DNA of 6,657 nt from Euryarchaeota archaeon UBA62 (GTDB lineage: Archaea; Thermoplasmatota; Poseidoniia; Poseidoniales; Thalassarchaeaceae). Position 1 is the stretch's first letter. Every line of letters begins with the position of its first letter. The position numbers and the translations under genes were made by a program. The stretch spans positions 1 through 6,657 of the forward strand of contig DAPJ01000037.1 of assembly GCA_002502095.1 (NCBI GenBank), written 5' to 3'. This document shows, one piece after another, positions 1-5,720 of the stretch. The notes beneath the pieces are model-generated. The model was given only the letters and a program-made list of their open reading frames with translations, did not search any database and was not told where the DNA came from.

Positions 1-290
1 TTCTCAGGGGGGAATTGGATTTCAGCAGTAAAGACTCCGATTCCATCTCCCTGGTATACCCTGACGGGATGCTTCGGGACCGAGTCATGAATGAGTGCTA
101 TGGCGGGGAACTTTGGATGCATAACGGTGCCCATCGGAGAGAGCTCCAGCGATCTGATTAGGTGGGTTGCTGCAATTACGCCAACTGAGCCAACTGTTGA
201 AAACCCACATACGGCAATTCCACCCAGGCTTGAGGGGTCTGCCTCTGAATGCAAAACTAGTGGATAAGCCGCATTGGTCTCCTCTGCCAT
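1..290 (-). CDS. PAC2-family protein (archaeal proteasome-assembly-chaperone type), C-terminus cut off by window edge
   Basis: The reverse strand is open from an ATG at 290-288 to the left edge, giving 96 residues and no stop, so only the N-terminal part is present. The translation shows the PAC2 pattern: a short strand (PLVLH, residues 10-14), a Gly-rich turn and helix (GFSTVGSVGVIAATHLI, 29-45), then FPAIALIHDSVPKHPVRVY (61-79) and an FPPE motif at the cut end. PAC2 proteins are related to eukaryotic proteasome assembly chaperones; archaeal members (PbaA/PbaB type) bind proteasome or other oligomeric partners, and the exact client here is unknown. An in-frame ATG eight codons upstream (314-312) would add MYLARATI. 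I prefer 290 because an AT-rich stretch (about 315-323) sits at the right distance for a leaderless start, but neither start has a clear ribosome-binding site. It diverges from the gene at 420. Confidence 0.85.
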   Translation of the reverse strand, partial: MAEETNAAYPLVLHSEADPSSLGGIAVCGFSTVGSVGVIAATHLIRSLELSPMGTVMHPKFPAIALIHDSVPKHPVRVYQGDGIGVFTAEIQFPPE

Positions 291-393
291 GATTGTCGCT
301 CGAGCTAGATACATTTCAATATCTCGTTCACAGGATACACAGAAACTATCTACTGTATGCCATTGTTAAGGAATTTGTAGAAATAATAACTTC

Positions 394-400
394 AAATATA
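394..400 (+). promoter_or_regulatory. TATA-like box for the 420 gene
   Basis: The sequence aaatata is centred about 26 nt before the ATG at 420. That is the usual archaeal distance from TATA box to transcription start, and it implies a leaderless or nearly leaderless mRNA. A second AT-rich stretch nearby (381-390) could serve the divergent PAC2-family gene on the other strand. This is a pattern reading only, without transcript data. Confidence 0.45.
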
Positions 401-419
401 TCCCTTCGTAGGATCAGAC

Positions 420-977
420 ATGAGCGAGGAAGTTTCGGGACCGATTGGGCGCATCTTCATCAGAGTAGGATCTGAAGAGATTGATCTAACAGGCAGTGAT
501 TCCGAGGTAGAGGCCTCTCTAACTAGGATATTGAAGACGGATACCTGGCAGTCTGCTCTGTCAAAGATTAGGAAATCGAGAGATTCGGCCATTGAAATAG
601 CCACCAAATCTGCACTGGAAGCAAAGATACCTGAAAGGGGTTCTTCCTTCGGACACCTACTGAATACCTGTGGGATTGACAAGACGGGCGACATTATTCT
701 AGCCTCGATTCACTATCTTAGGTCTGTAGAAAGGGAGGCCAACACCCCCCCACGAGAAATTCGTCGGTTGATTTCACAGACTGGAAGATGGACAGAGGAG
801 GAAGTGGAGAAGTGGAATCTCTCCCTTTACATTAACAGAATGATAGAGGGAGGCACCACTGGAAGAGGTCGTGGGCCCTTGCTTAGTTTTCCTTCTGGAG
901 CTCCCGAGAAGAATCGTTTCGTAATCCTGACTGAAGCTGGCCTTGACTATCTCGAGGACTTGTCAATTGGTGAGTAG
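420..977 (+). CDS. Uncharacterised 185-aa protein with winged-helix-like C-terminus
   Basis: I do not recognise the family. The N-terminus (residues 9-36) looks like a small beta element followed by a helix, with the pattern GRIFIRVGSEEIDLTGSDSEVEASL; similar acidic 'V-x-G-x-E-x-x-L-x-G' openings occur in other archaeal proteins, and that is recollection rather than a match. The middle (41-70) is helical and rich in Lys, Glu and Ala. Residues 88-180 could form a winged helix: helices around 90-103 and 111-120, a Gly/Arg-rich loop (144-152), and the ending RFVILTEAGLDYLEDL (166-181), which resembles the 'LTxxGxxYL' end of many winged-helix proteins. A DNA-binding or adaptor role is possible but unproven. 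There are no membrane segments or signal peptide. The ATG is the first in frame and is matched by a TATA-like box at leaderless distance. The pentapeptide gene starts 1 nt after its stop, so the two are almost certainly co-transcribed. Confidence 0.8.
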   Translation: MSEEVSGPIGRIFIRVGSEEIDLTGSDSEVEASLTRILKTDTWQSALSKIRKSRDSAIEIATKSALEAKIPERGSSFGHLLNTCGIDKTGDIILASIHYLRSVEREANTPPREIRRLISQTGRWTEEEVEKWNLSLYINRMIEGGTTGRGRGPLLSFPSGAPEKNRFVILTEAGLDYLEDLSIGE

Positions 978-978
978 T

Positions 979-1371
979 ATGGCTGAAGATCCAAAAGATT
1001 GGTCATATACTTCTCACATTGGCAAGGACCTGCGTGGAGTGGACCTTTCTGGTGCTGATCTCAGGAGAGCGGTCTTCGATAGGGCAGATTTGGAAGGGGC
1101 TGACCTATCTGGGGCCGATATGAGAAAAGCGTCATTCAAGGGAGCTAATCTCATGAAGGCGGCGTTTGATGAAGCAGACATGCGCGATGCAGTGTTCCTC
1201 AAAGCAAAGATGAACCTGTCAAATTTCCAAGGATCTAAACTCGATGGTGCTGATTTACGTGGAATCAGGGGCAGATATGCCATCTGGAGAAATGCTAACT
1301 GGTGGGATGCCAGGATGAACGACGATCTAAGGAAGGCACTGACCAAGAAATGGCCAAGAGAAGACGAGTGA
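979..1371 (+). CDS. Pentapeptide-repeat protein
   Basis: The 130-aa product is built almost entirely of A(D/N)LxX-type pentapeptides. About 16 consecutive repeats run from DLRGV (residue 17) to DLRGI (96), continuing degenerately to NWWDA (111), with Leu, Met or Phe at the central position. Such repeats fold into a right-handed four-sided beta helix, here roughly four to five turns. Some family members mimic DNA and protect gyrase, but most have no known role, so none is assigned. A charged, Trp-containing tail (107-130) caps the helix. I chose the ATG at 979 over an upstream in-frame ATG at 943, because 943 lies inside the preceding gene and would add 12 unrelated residues, and because a GGTGAG (969-974) precedes 979. 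The gene follows the 185-aa gene by 1 nt, and its stop directly abuts the stop of the convergent thioesterase. Confidence 0.92.
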   Translation: MAEDPKDWSYTSHIGKDLRGVDLSGADLRRAVFDRADLEGADLSGADMRKASFKGANLMKAAFDEADMRDAVFLKAKMNLSNFQGSKLDGADLRGIRGRYAIWRNANWWDARMNDDLRKALTKKWPREDE

Positions 1372-1788
1372 TTATTCATCCATTAGCTTTGAAAGTCCTT
1401 CACGCATCCATTCAGGAACTGGGATCTTGCTCTTTATGTCCTTCATTCTAACACAGACTGTTACTTGTTTGGAAGTCCAGCAAACTGTATCCTCCTGGTT
1501 TCTGAACTCGTATTCCCATGTTATTGATGAAGAGCCTATGTTAGTAACTGAAATCTTGCATTTTACCGTGTCTCCGTATGAAAGCGGATGGTGGAACTGG
1601 GCCTCACTGTGTACTAATGGGAAGCCGATTCCATCCTCAGTCAGGATTTCATTGTAGTGGCGCCCACAGGAGTACTCCCATGACTCCTCATAGAACCTGT
1701 GGGCCAAATCCCAGAATCTAGGGTAGTAAACGATTTTTGCCATATCGACCATCGGGAAGTCGACTCGCCTGGAAGATGTGAATGTCAT
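1372..1788 (-). CDS. Hotdog-fold acyl-CoA thioesterase (4-hydroxybenzoyl-CoA thioesterase / YbgC-like)
   Basis: The 138-aa length is typical of a single-hotdog 4HBT-family thioesterase, which hydrolyses acyl-CoA to free acid and CoA in the cytoplasm. The signature lies at residues 9-26: VDFPMVDMAKIVYYPRFW aligns with the 'F-x-x-x-D-x-A-x-I-V-x-Y-P-x-[YF]' segment of Pseudomonas-type 4-hydroxybenzoyl-CoA thioesterase, and D15 falls on the catalytic Asp. The following helix (26-37) and the strands at 59-68, 74-83, 88-98 and 101-115 complete the fold. The substrate cannot be told; metazoan- and bacterial-style relatives act on short aliphatic or aromatic CoA esters. The start at 1788 is the only sensible ATG, with a TATA-like element about 30 nt upstream (near-leaderless). 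It is convergent with the pentapeptide gene (adjacent stops, no spacer) and divergent from the small membrane gene at 1857. Confidence 0.88.
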   Translation of the reverse strand: MTFTSSRRVDFPMVDMAKIVYYPRFWDLAHRFYEESWEYSCGRHYNEILTEDGIGFPLVHSEAQFHHPLSYGDTVKCKISVTNIGSSSITWEYEFRNQEDTVCWTSKQVTVCVRMKDIKSKIPVPEWMREGLSKLMDE

Positions 1789-1812
1789 AATGAAATGAGG
1801 CGCGGGGGTAAC

Positions 1813-1824
1813 AAATGTAATTTA
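1813..1824 (-). promoter_or_regulatory. TATA-like element in the divergent 68-bp spacer
   Basis: The AT-rich aaatgtaattta lies between the thioesterase and the 57-aa gene. On the minus strand its centre is about 30 nt from the thioesterase ATG, consistent with a transcript having a leader of a few nucleotides. On the plus strand the same element would place a start site near 1845, just before the GGAGG of the small gene, so it may serve both directions. Confidence 0.4.
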
Positions 1825-1845
1825 CCGTGGGCATTAGCATCATCT

Positions 1846-1850
1846 GGAGG
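1846..1850 (+). promoter_or_regulatory. Shine-Dalgarno (GGAGG) of the 57-aa gene
   Basis: A full GGAGG ends 6 nt before the ATG at 1857. It is the clearest ribosome-binding site in the window, where most first genes look leaderless, and it is the main support for translation of the short reading frame that follows. Confidence 0.6.
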
Positions 1851-1856
1851 TAGAAT

Positions 1857-2030
1857 ATGACTGGACAAATGACAAAGATAGGTTTGGCGGCGAGTGCTAT
1901 TTCGATAATTGCTTCGATTTACATTTATTTCTCCCACGATGGCGGTGATCCCATGCTAGGGATTTTCGTTGGACTTTGGGCGCCAACACTAATTCTGTAC
2001 GCACAAGAATTAGACAAGATGAACGAGTGA
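1857..2030 (+). CDS. Small two-helix membrane protein (57 aa), unrecognised
   Basis: The frame starts with ATG after a well-placed GGAGG and ends with TGA at 2028-2030. The product begins MTGQMTKIGLAASAIS. It has a hydrophobic helix at about residues 8-25 (ending IASIYIYF), a short polar turn SHDGGDP (26-32), and a second hydrophobic helix at about 33-48 (LGIFVGLWAPTLILY), then a charged tail EL-DK-NE. This is the layout of a small integral membrane hairpin with both ends on the same side. No family is recognised and no function is offered. The ribosome-binding site, clean hydrophobic pattern and tight fit between two other genes argue for a real gene despite its length. It ends 1 nt before the base next to the encoded CCA of the opposite-strand tRNA gene. 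Confidence 0.72.
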   Translation: MTGQMTKIGLAASAISIIASIYIYFSHDGGDPMLGIFVGLWAPTLILYAQELDKMNE

Positions 2031-2031
2031 A

Positions 2032-2108
2032 TGGCGGACCCACCGCGATTCGAACACGGGTTACAAGCTCCGCAAGCTCATGTGATATCCAGGCTACACT
2101 ATGGGTCC
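2032..2108 (-). tRNA. tRNA-Arg (anticodon GCG) with encoded CCA
   Basis: Read on the minus strand, the cloverleaf closes fully. The acceptor stem GGACCCA (2108-2102) pairs with TGGGTCC (2042-2036). The D arm is 2099-2082 with the GG of the D loop. The anticodon stem is 2080-2076 with 2068-2064, with loop TTGCGGA and anticodon GCG at 2073-2071. The T stem CCGTG/CGCGG flanks loop TTCGAAT. The discriminator base is G (2035), followed by an encoded CCA (2034-2032). It reads Arg codons CGC and CGU; position C35 and the A after the D-loop GG agree with arginine identity. No intron is present. The variable loop is short (4 nt). Confidence 0.95.
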
Positions 2109-2130
2109 AGCGAGTTTTCGACCGGTGACT

Positions 2131-2139
2131 TATGTTTAA
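2131..2139 (-). promoter_or_regulatory. TATA-like box for tRNA-Arg
   Basis: On the minus strand TTAAACATA lies 23-31 nt upstream of the first tRNA base (2108), the normal archaeal TATA position. It sits in the 46-bp gap between the HNH gene's stop and the tRNA, so the tRNA probably has its own promoter. Confidence 0.45.
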
Positions 2140-2154
2140 CCCCGACGGTTCTGA

Positions 2155-3420
2155 CTATTGGAGGTCATTAATCCAATAGTGAATAGTTGGGGGCGTGTTT
2201 CCATCCGGCCTCTCTATTATTGTAAGAAAATCTGAGCATTTATCGATTAGATAATCGTTGGGTTTGATACCATACTGCTTGAGATTGAATATTGGATTCT
2301 CTTTTATCAGACTCCCATACAAGAAGGAGAAGTTGGGTGTGGATAATCTCTCTTTTTGTCTAAGGAGTGCTTTTGAGAACTCTTCTGGAGTAATTTTTAT
2401 TTTGGGCTTCTCGGAGTGCTCTTTCGACGGATTACCCCTAGGCGCAGAGAATGAGTTTGACTCCGTGATGGATGGGGTTTTTTGTAATAATACAGATGAT
2501 GAGGCTTCAGAATCTGGGACTATTATGGAGTAACTGGCATTATTACGTATTCCAGTAACTTTAATCCGATCTCCTAAGATATTAGAGATTGTTGTAGTGT
2601 ACGTCTGTTGCTTAGAAAATCCGAAGTGTTCGTTGAATGCCAATTTACCGGTTTCCTCCCAGTCATGATTTTTCTGATAATTAGTTATCTTCTGACCTAG
2701 TTTTACTGGTGTCGTTCCTCCGGAGCGTATACATTCGAGTAATATTTCCTCTGCTGAATACTGAGTAATCCTTGGTTTCCTCTTGAGTAGTCCGGTAATG
2801 AATCTAGTGAGTCTTCTCCATTTGGTATTCTCAAGCTGTTCTAATCGTCCCTCCAATAAGGATATTCTATCGAGTAATTCGGCTAGATTTGGAGGGTTCT
2901 CACTTTTCTTGTTTCTATTGGTTTTCTCTAACTTGAGAGATTCTGTGGCCTCCCAAATTTCTTGTATTTCAGTATCGTGATCGTGATTGGTTAAAAGTAC
3001 TGAAGTGATTGACCATTCAACAAATTTCTTCACATCTTCTAATGCCTTGGGTGTTCTTCTACGAGATCCGATGTACTGTTGCATCACTATATTTCTACGG
3101 ACATTACAATGACGGCACATAGCTACCATGAGGTGGGTATAGGTGTTGTCTCCTCCGATGGCAAGAGGGAATAGATGTTCAACAGTGAATGATGATGCAA
3201 TGGGCTGATACTGTTTTACAGATGGGGGATTGGATACCGTAATTATCCTATCACATGTTGGGCATTTACTACCAATTTTCTTGCTGAGTTCAATCCTCAG
3301 TGTTTTTGGTATTTGAGCTCTTTTTACTTTCTTAGTTGACTTACAGAAGGATATTGCTACCTCTTGACAGTGGGAGACAGCCTCATGGATTTCGGTTTTG
3401 GTGAGAGACAAAGGTATCAT
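2155..3420 (-). CDS. HNH endonuclease fused to coiled coil and two OST-HTH/LOTUS-like domains
   Basis: The protein has 421 aa. The N-terminal nuclease (about residues 45-115) has a zinc-type pair CPTC (C53, C56), the core FTVEHLFPLAIGGDN (78-92), and the second pair CRHC followed by N106 (C102, C105). E81-H82 are the first catalytic pair. H96 stands where Asn is common in the middle HNH position. Residues 182-196 form a short coiled coil with heptads L182/L189/L196 and I186/L193, followed by a basic segment (201-216). The C-terminus has two wHTH-like segments: 222-301, and a clearer one at 345-419 whose SLIKENPIFNLKQYG (370-384) and DFLTIIERP (397-405) follow the OST-HTH/LOTUS pattern. OST-HTH domains bind RNA, and HNH domains cut DNA or occasionally RNA. 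The ATG at 3420 is the first after an in-frame stop. The gene is AT-rich relative to its neighbours. The HNH call is firm and the LOTUS calls are tentative. Confidence 0.85.
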   Translation of the reverse strand: MIPLSLTKTEIHEAVSHCQEVAISFCKSTKKVKRAQIPKTLRIELSKKIGSKCPTCDRIITVSNPPSVKQYQPIASSFTVEHLFPLAIGGDNTYTHLMVAMCRHCNVRRNIVMQQYIGSRRRTPKALEDVKKFVEWSITSVLLTNHDHDTEIQEIWEATESLKLEKTNRNKKSENPPNLAELLDRISLLEGRLEQLENTKWRRLTRFITGLLKRKPRITQYSAEEILLECIRSGGTTPVKLGQKITNYQKNHDWEETGKLAFNEHFGFSKQQTYTTTISNILGDRIKVTGIRNNASYSIIVPDSEASSSVLLQKTPSITESNSFSAPRGNPSKEHSEKPKIKITPEEFSKALLRQKERLSTPNFSFLYGSLIKENPIFNLKQYGIKPNDYLIDKCSDFLTIIERPDGNTPPTIHYWINDLQ

Positions 3421-3455
3421 TCCTACCCGCGACTAAGGTCACTCGGAATCATTGA

Positions 3456-3464
3456 GATATATGG
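3456..3464 (-). promoter_or_regulatory. TATA-like box for the HNH gene
   Basis: On the minus strand ccatatatc lies in the 63-bp spacer, with its centre about 40 nt before the ATG at 3420. This gives a predicted leader of roughly 14 nt. A GGGTAGGA touches the start codon and is too close to be a normal Shine-Dalgarno. The gene therefore seems to be transcribed alone from its own promoter. Confidence 0.45.
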
Positions 3465-3483
3465 GAGTAATTAATTATCTCGA

Positions 3484-3831
3484 TTAAAGTGGTAAAATGG
3501 TCTTCCACCTTGGTTCTGCTAGCTTCTTGGCGTTTGGCCCGTCTCTAACGTTCTTGGTCTTGTTAGTTAGGACCCCATGCATTCCCTCAACGGAGAACTT
3601 GACTCTCAACTCCACCATCCTGTCCCTCTCTGCTACTATGGCTTGCTCGTCATCCAGATCTACGGTGGCGGAGGGAGTCTCCTCATTGCCATTGAATAGG
3701 CTCATGGTGGCCCCTTCCAGAGATGCCCGAGGGGAGAAGTCGTAGTCCTCGGGATTGTTCATCCAGACGCTGACATCGACTACAAGCTTCTCTCTGACGG
3801 ATAGCTTGGTTATCTCCATCGACTTGACCAT
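3484..3831 (-). CDS. Uncharacterised 115-aa beta-rich protein
   Basis: I do not recognise this protein firmly. It has no signal peptide, membrane helix or metal motif. Alternating hydrophobic stretches suggest a beta-sandwich: KLVVDVSVWMNNPEDYDF (15-32), SLEGATMSLFNG (37-48), SATVDLDDEQAIVAE (54-68) and MVELRVKFSVEG (72-83), then a basic tail (91-115). The order 'strand, N-P, Y/F-x-F ... strand ... strand' vaguely resembles LEA14/WHy domains, but this is a weak impression. The start may be M1 (3831) or M5 (3819, MEITKLSV); neither has a clear ribosome-binding site. It lies 51 nt downstream of the PKD lipoprotein on the same strand with no TATA-like box in the gap, so it is probably the second gene of that transcript. 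Confidence 0.65.
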   Translation of the reverse strand: MVKSMEITKLSVREKLVVDVSVWMNNPEDYDFSPRASLEGATMSLFNGNEETPSATVDLDDEQAIVAERDRMVELRVKFSVEGMHGVLTNKTKNVRDGPNAKKLAEPRWKTILPL

Positions 3832-3882
3832 GCCTAACGCAGGCGAGAGGAGTTCAAAGCACTTCGCACAGGGATGGTAGCC

Positions 3883-5049
3883 TTACGGACCTACTTCGCT
3901 GATTCTGAGAACCATGACAATCACTGTCACTGCAAGCTCCCAATCATTACCCTGGTCCGGATCTACTCCATCTACAGGCAGGTCCGGGTCACACTGGTCT
4001 GCCGTAATTATCCAAGTCCATGTTCCTTGGCCGAATCTCTCTCCAGCTTGGTTCAATAGCTGTTCTTCGAGGGATTCCTTGGAGTCGGCGGAGAGGGTGT
4101 ATCCACTATCTGGGTAGGAGTTCATCTCGCCTCTGTCTATGGATGCGCTGGAGTTCTCAGTTATGTTGTCCTGTGATGTGGATGCGAAGGTGCTCCATCC
4201 GGACTCCATATCGAGGGAGAAGGTGAAGTTGTCCTCTGGGAGCATGATAGGTATCAGTTCTCTTGAGAGTGTGAGAGTCGAGTTTAGTTGGATTACCCTT
4301 CCTCCCAAGCCGGGCTCATGCTCGTATACTACCGATTCGCCCTGCTCTAGGTATCCGTTCCAGTTTGCTTCGACTATCTGTTCCTCCCAAACGATGTTGA
4401 AGACTCTCGATACCACCATTAGGTTCCAACTGGTTGTTGATACTGCCCCCTTGTCATCAACCACTGTAACTGACCCTGTTCTATTTCCCGCTTGATCTAT
4501 CATCAGTTCGGCGATTCTGAGCGTTGAGTCGGCGTCATTGGCGGGATCGCCATCATTGTTGGAGTCGGAGAATATGTTGAAATCCCACATAACTTCAATT
4601 CCCGCCCCCTCTGGATCGAATGATTGGCTGGCATCCAAAGTAGCCGTCTCACCGGATTTGATGAACGTGGGCATTTCGAGGACAATTGTGGGTGGAGCGT
4701 TGACGAATATAGAAATGGAGTCTCTATCGATCTCTCCATCATCGTTCAGTACGGTCACCTCCACATCATGATAGCCTGGGCTCACGAATGTGTAACTGGT
4801 AATTCCCTGTTTGGTGGTTTTTGAGCCCCCGTCTCCGAAGTCCCACTGGAACTCATCAATGATGGTCGGGCTTGGCGTGGTGGACTCCCTAGCATCGAAA
4901 TTAACTGTCTCACCTAGATTTATCTCGGTCTGGTCCGCTGATATTTTTGCATTGGGAACGTTGCTACCGAGGCCCGTGCAACCAGACAGAGAAACCACCA
5001 CTAGTGATGCTACAATCAGAAATGTCGGATACTTGGTATTACGTATCAT
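3883..5049 (-). CDS. PKD-domain lipoprotein, secreted and membrane-anchored
   Basis: The 388-aa product starts with a lipoprotein signal: MIRNTKYP, a hydrophobic helix (9-20) and lipobox LSGC with the lipid-attached Cys at C24. Two PKD-type beta-sandwich domains follow. The first is at about 34-118, with the hallmark WDFGDG at 69-74. The second is at about 120-215, with WDFN at 155 and an Asp/Asn-rich loop (DSNNDGDPANDADST, 162-176) that resembles a Ca2+-binding insert. The remaining part (217-388) is beta-rich without a known motif and contains several N-x-S/T sequons. PKD domains usually mediate extracellular protein or carbohydrate contacts, so a cell-surface role is likely. Upstream in-frame ATGs at 5145 and 5058 exist, but a TATA-like box at 5071-5079 places transcription start at about 5049, so only this start fits; it also gives a normal signal peptide. 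Confidence 0.88.
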   Translation of the reverse strand: MIRNTKYPTFLIVASLVVVSLSGCTGLGSNVPNAKISADQTEINLGETVNFDARESTTPSPTIIDEFQWDFGDGGSKTTKQGITSYTFVSPGYHDVEVTVLNDDGEIDRDSISIFVNAPPTIVLEMPTFIKSGETATLDASQSFDPEGAGIEVMWDFNIFSDSNNDGDPANDADSTLRIAELMIDQAGNRTGSVTVVDDKGAVSTTSWNLMVVSRVFNIVWEEQIVEANWNGYLEQGESVVYEHEPGLGGRVIQLNSTLTLSRELIPIMLPEDNFTFSLDMESGWSTFASTSQDNITENSSASIDRGEMNSYPDSGYTLSADSKESLEEQLLNQAGERFGQGTWTWIITADQCDPDLPVDGVDPDQGNDWELAVTVIVMVLRISEVGP

Positions 5050-5070
5050 GATGCTCATGCAACGTTTCAC

Positions 5071-5079
5071 AATATATGG
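5071..5079 (-). promoter_or_regulatory. TATA-like box for the PKD lipoprotein; decides its start
   Basis: On the minus strand ccatatatt has its centre 26 nt from the ATG at 5049, a near-ideal leaderless arrangement. The longer frame starting at 5145 would begin upstream of this promoter and the ATG at 5058 only 13 nt after the box, so both are unlikely starts. Confidence 0.55.
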
Positions 5080-5147
5080 CTGTTGGATTGGTGAACTCAC
5101 TTCTGTTGATTGCGATAGTTCATGGACATCGCCGTCCAGGGTCATTC

Positions 5148-5720
5148 ATGCCTCAGCCGTTTGATGGTATGAAGGTCATCGGTTTTGACTTGGAAACAAC
5201 TGGCTTTGATTGTAGATCAGAGAGGATTGTAGAGTATGCGATGGTAGGTAGCGATTCTGATGGCAAGCATATCAGCCTGTGCTCCCTAGTAGACCCCGAG
5301 CAGAAAATCCCTGAGCAGGCGAGCAGTGTCCATGGAATCACAAACTCAGATGTGAAGGGGCTGGGTAACTTCTCCGATCACTCAGAGAAGATATCGGAGA
5401 TGATGGAGGATGCAGTCATTGTTGGTCACAATGTCGTAGGATTCGACTGGGGATTCATCAAGATGGAGTGTCTTAGAGCAGGGATAGAGCCTCCTCGGAT
5501 AAGGGGTTTCGTTGATACTCTGAAGATAGCTAGGAGGCTCGGAGTTCCCGGTAGGCATCGCCTGGGTGATCTATGTGATAGATACGGGATTGATCTGGAA
5601 CGAGCTCACAGGGCCGATGCTGATGCCAGTGCCTCGCTACTTCTACTTTGGAGTCTAATGAAAGAGTACCCTGATAGCTTTCAAGGACCTGTCCAGGACC
5701 TTATCGAGCCTCTAGATTAG
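5148..5720 (+). CDS. DEDDh-family 3'-5' exonuclease (DnaQ / Pol III epsilon-like)
   Basis: This 190-aa single-domain protein carries all the DnaQ-type motifs. ExoI is GFDLETTG, with metal ligands D14 and E16. ExoII is HNVVGFDWGFI (94-104), with D100. ExoIII epsilon is HRADADA, with general base H154 and D159. Also present are VHGIT (61-65) and VDTLKIARR (122-130), both typical of epsilon-like enzymes. It removes nucleotides from 3' ends of DNA or RNA using two metal ions, and proofreading, repair or RNA trimming cannot be told apart here. No polymerase, GIY-YIG or helicase part is fused to it. The start could be 5148 or 5169 (MKVIGFDLETTG); a longer frame from 5076 would enter the divergent promoter region and adds no conserved sequence. 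The last 9 bp overlap the convergent PD-(D/E)XK nuclease. Confidence 0.92.
   Translation: MPQPFDGMKVIGFDLETTGFDCRSERIVEYAMVGSDSDGKHISLCSLVDPEQKIPEQASSVHGITNSDVKGLGNFSDHSEKISEMMEDAVIVGHNVVGFDWGFIKMECLRAGIEPPRIRGFVDTLKIARRLGVPGRHRLGDLCDRYGIDLERAHRADADASASLLLLWSLMKEYPDSFQGPVQDLIEPLD

Noticed and set aside
293..475. 60-aa plus-strand reading frame across the divergent promoter region
   Set aside because: It overlaps the start of the 185-aa gene in another frame, has no ribosome-binding site, and its sequence shows no domain or composition typical of protein.
2032..3483. Possible integrated element with att sites at the tRNA
   Set aside because: The HNH gene lies on the 5' side of the tRNA, I saw no second copy of the tRNA 3' end on the far side, and there is no integrase.
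4139..4495. 118-aa plus-strand frame opposite the PKD lipoprotein
   Set aside because: It is an antisense shadow of the PKD gene, without a start signal or recognisable domain.
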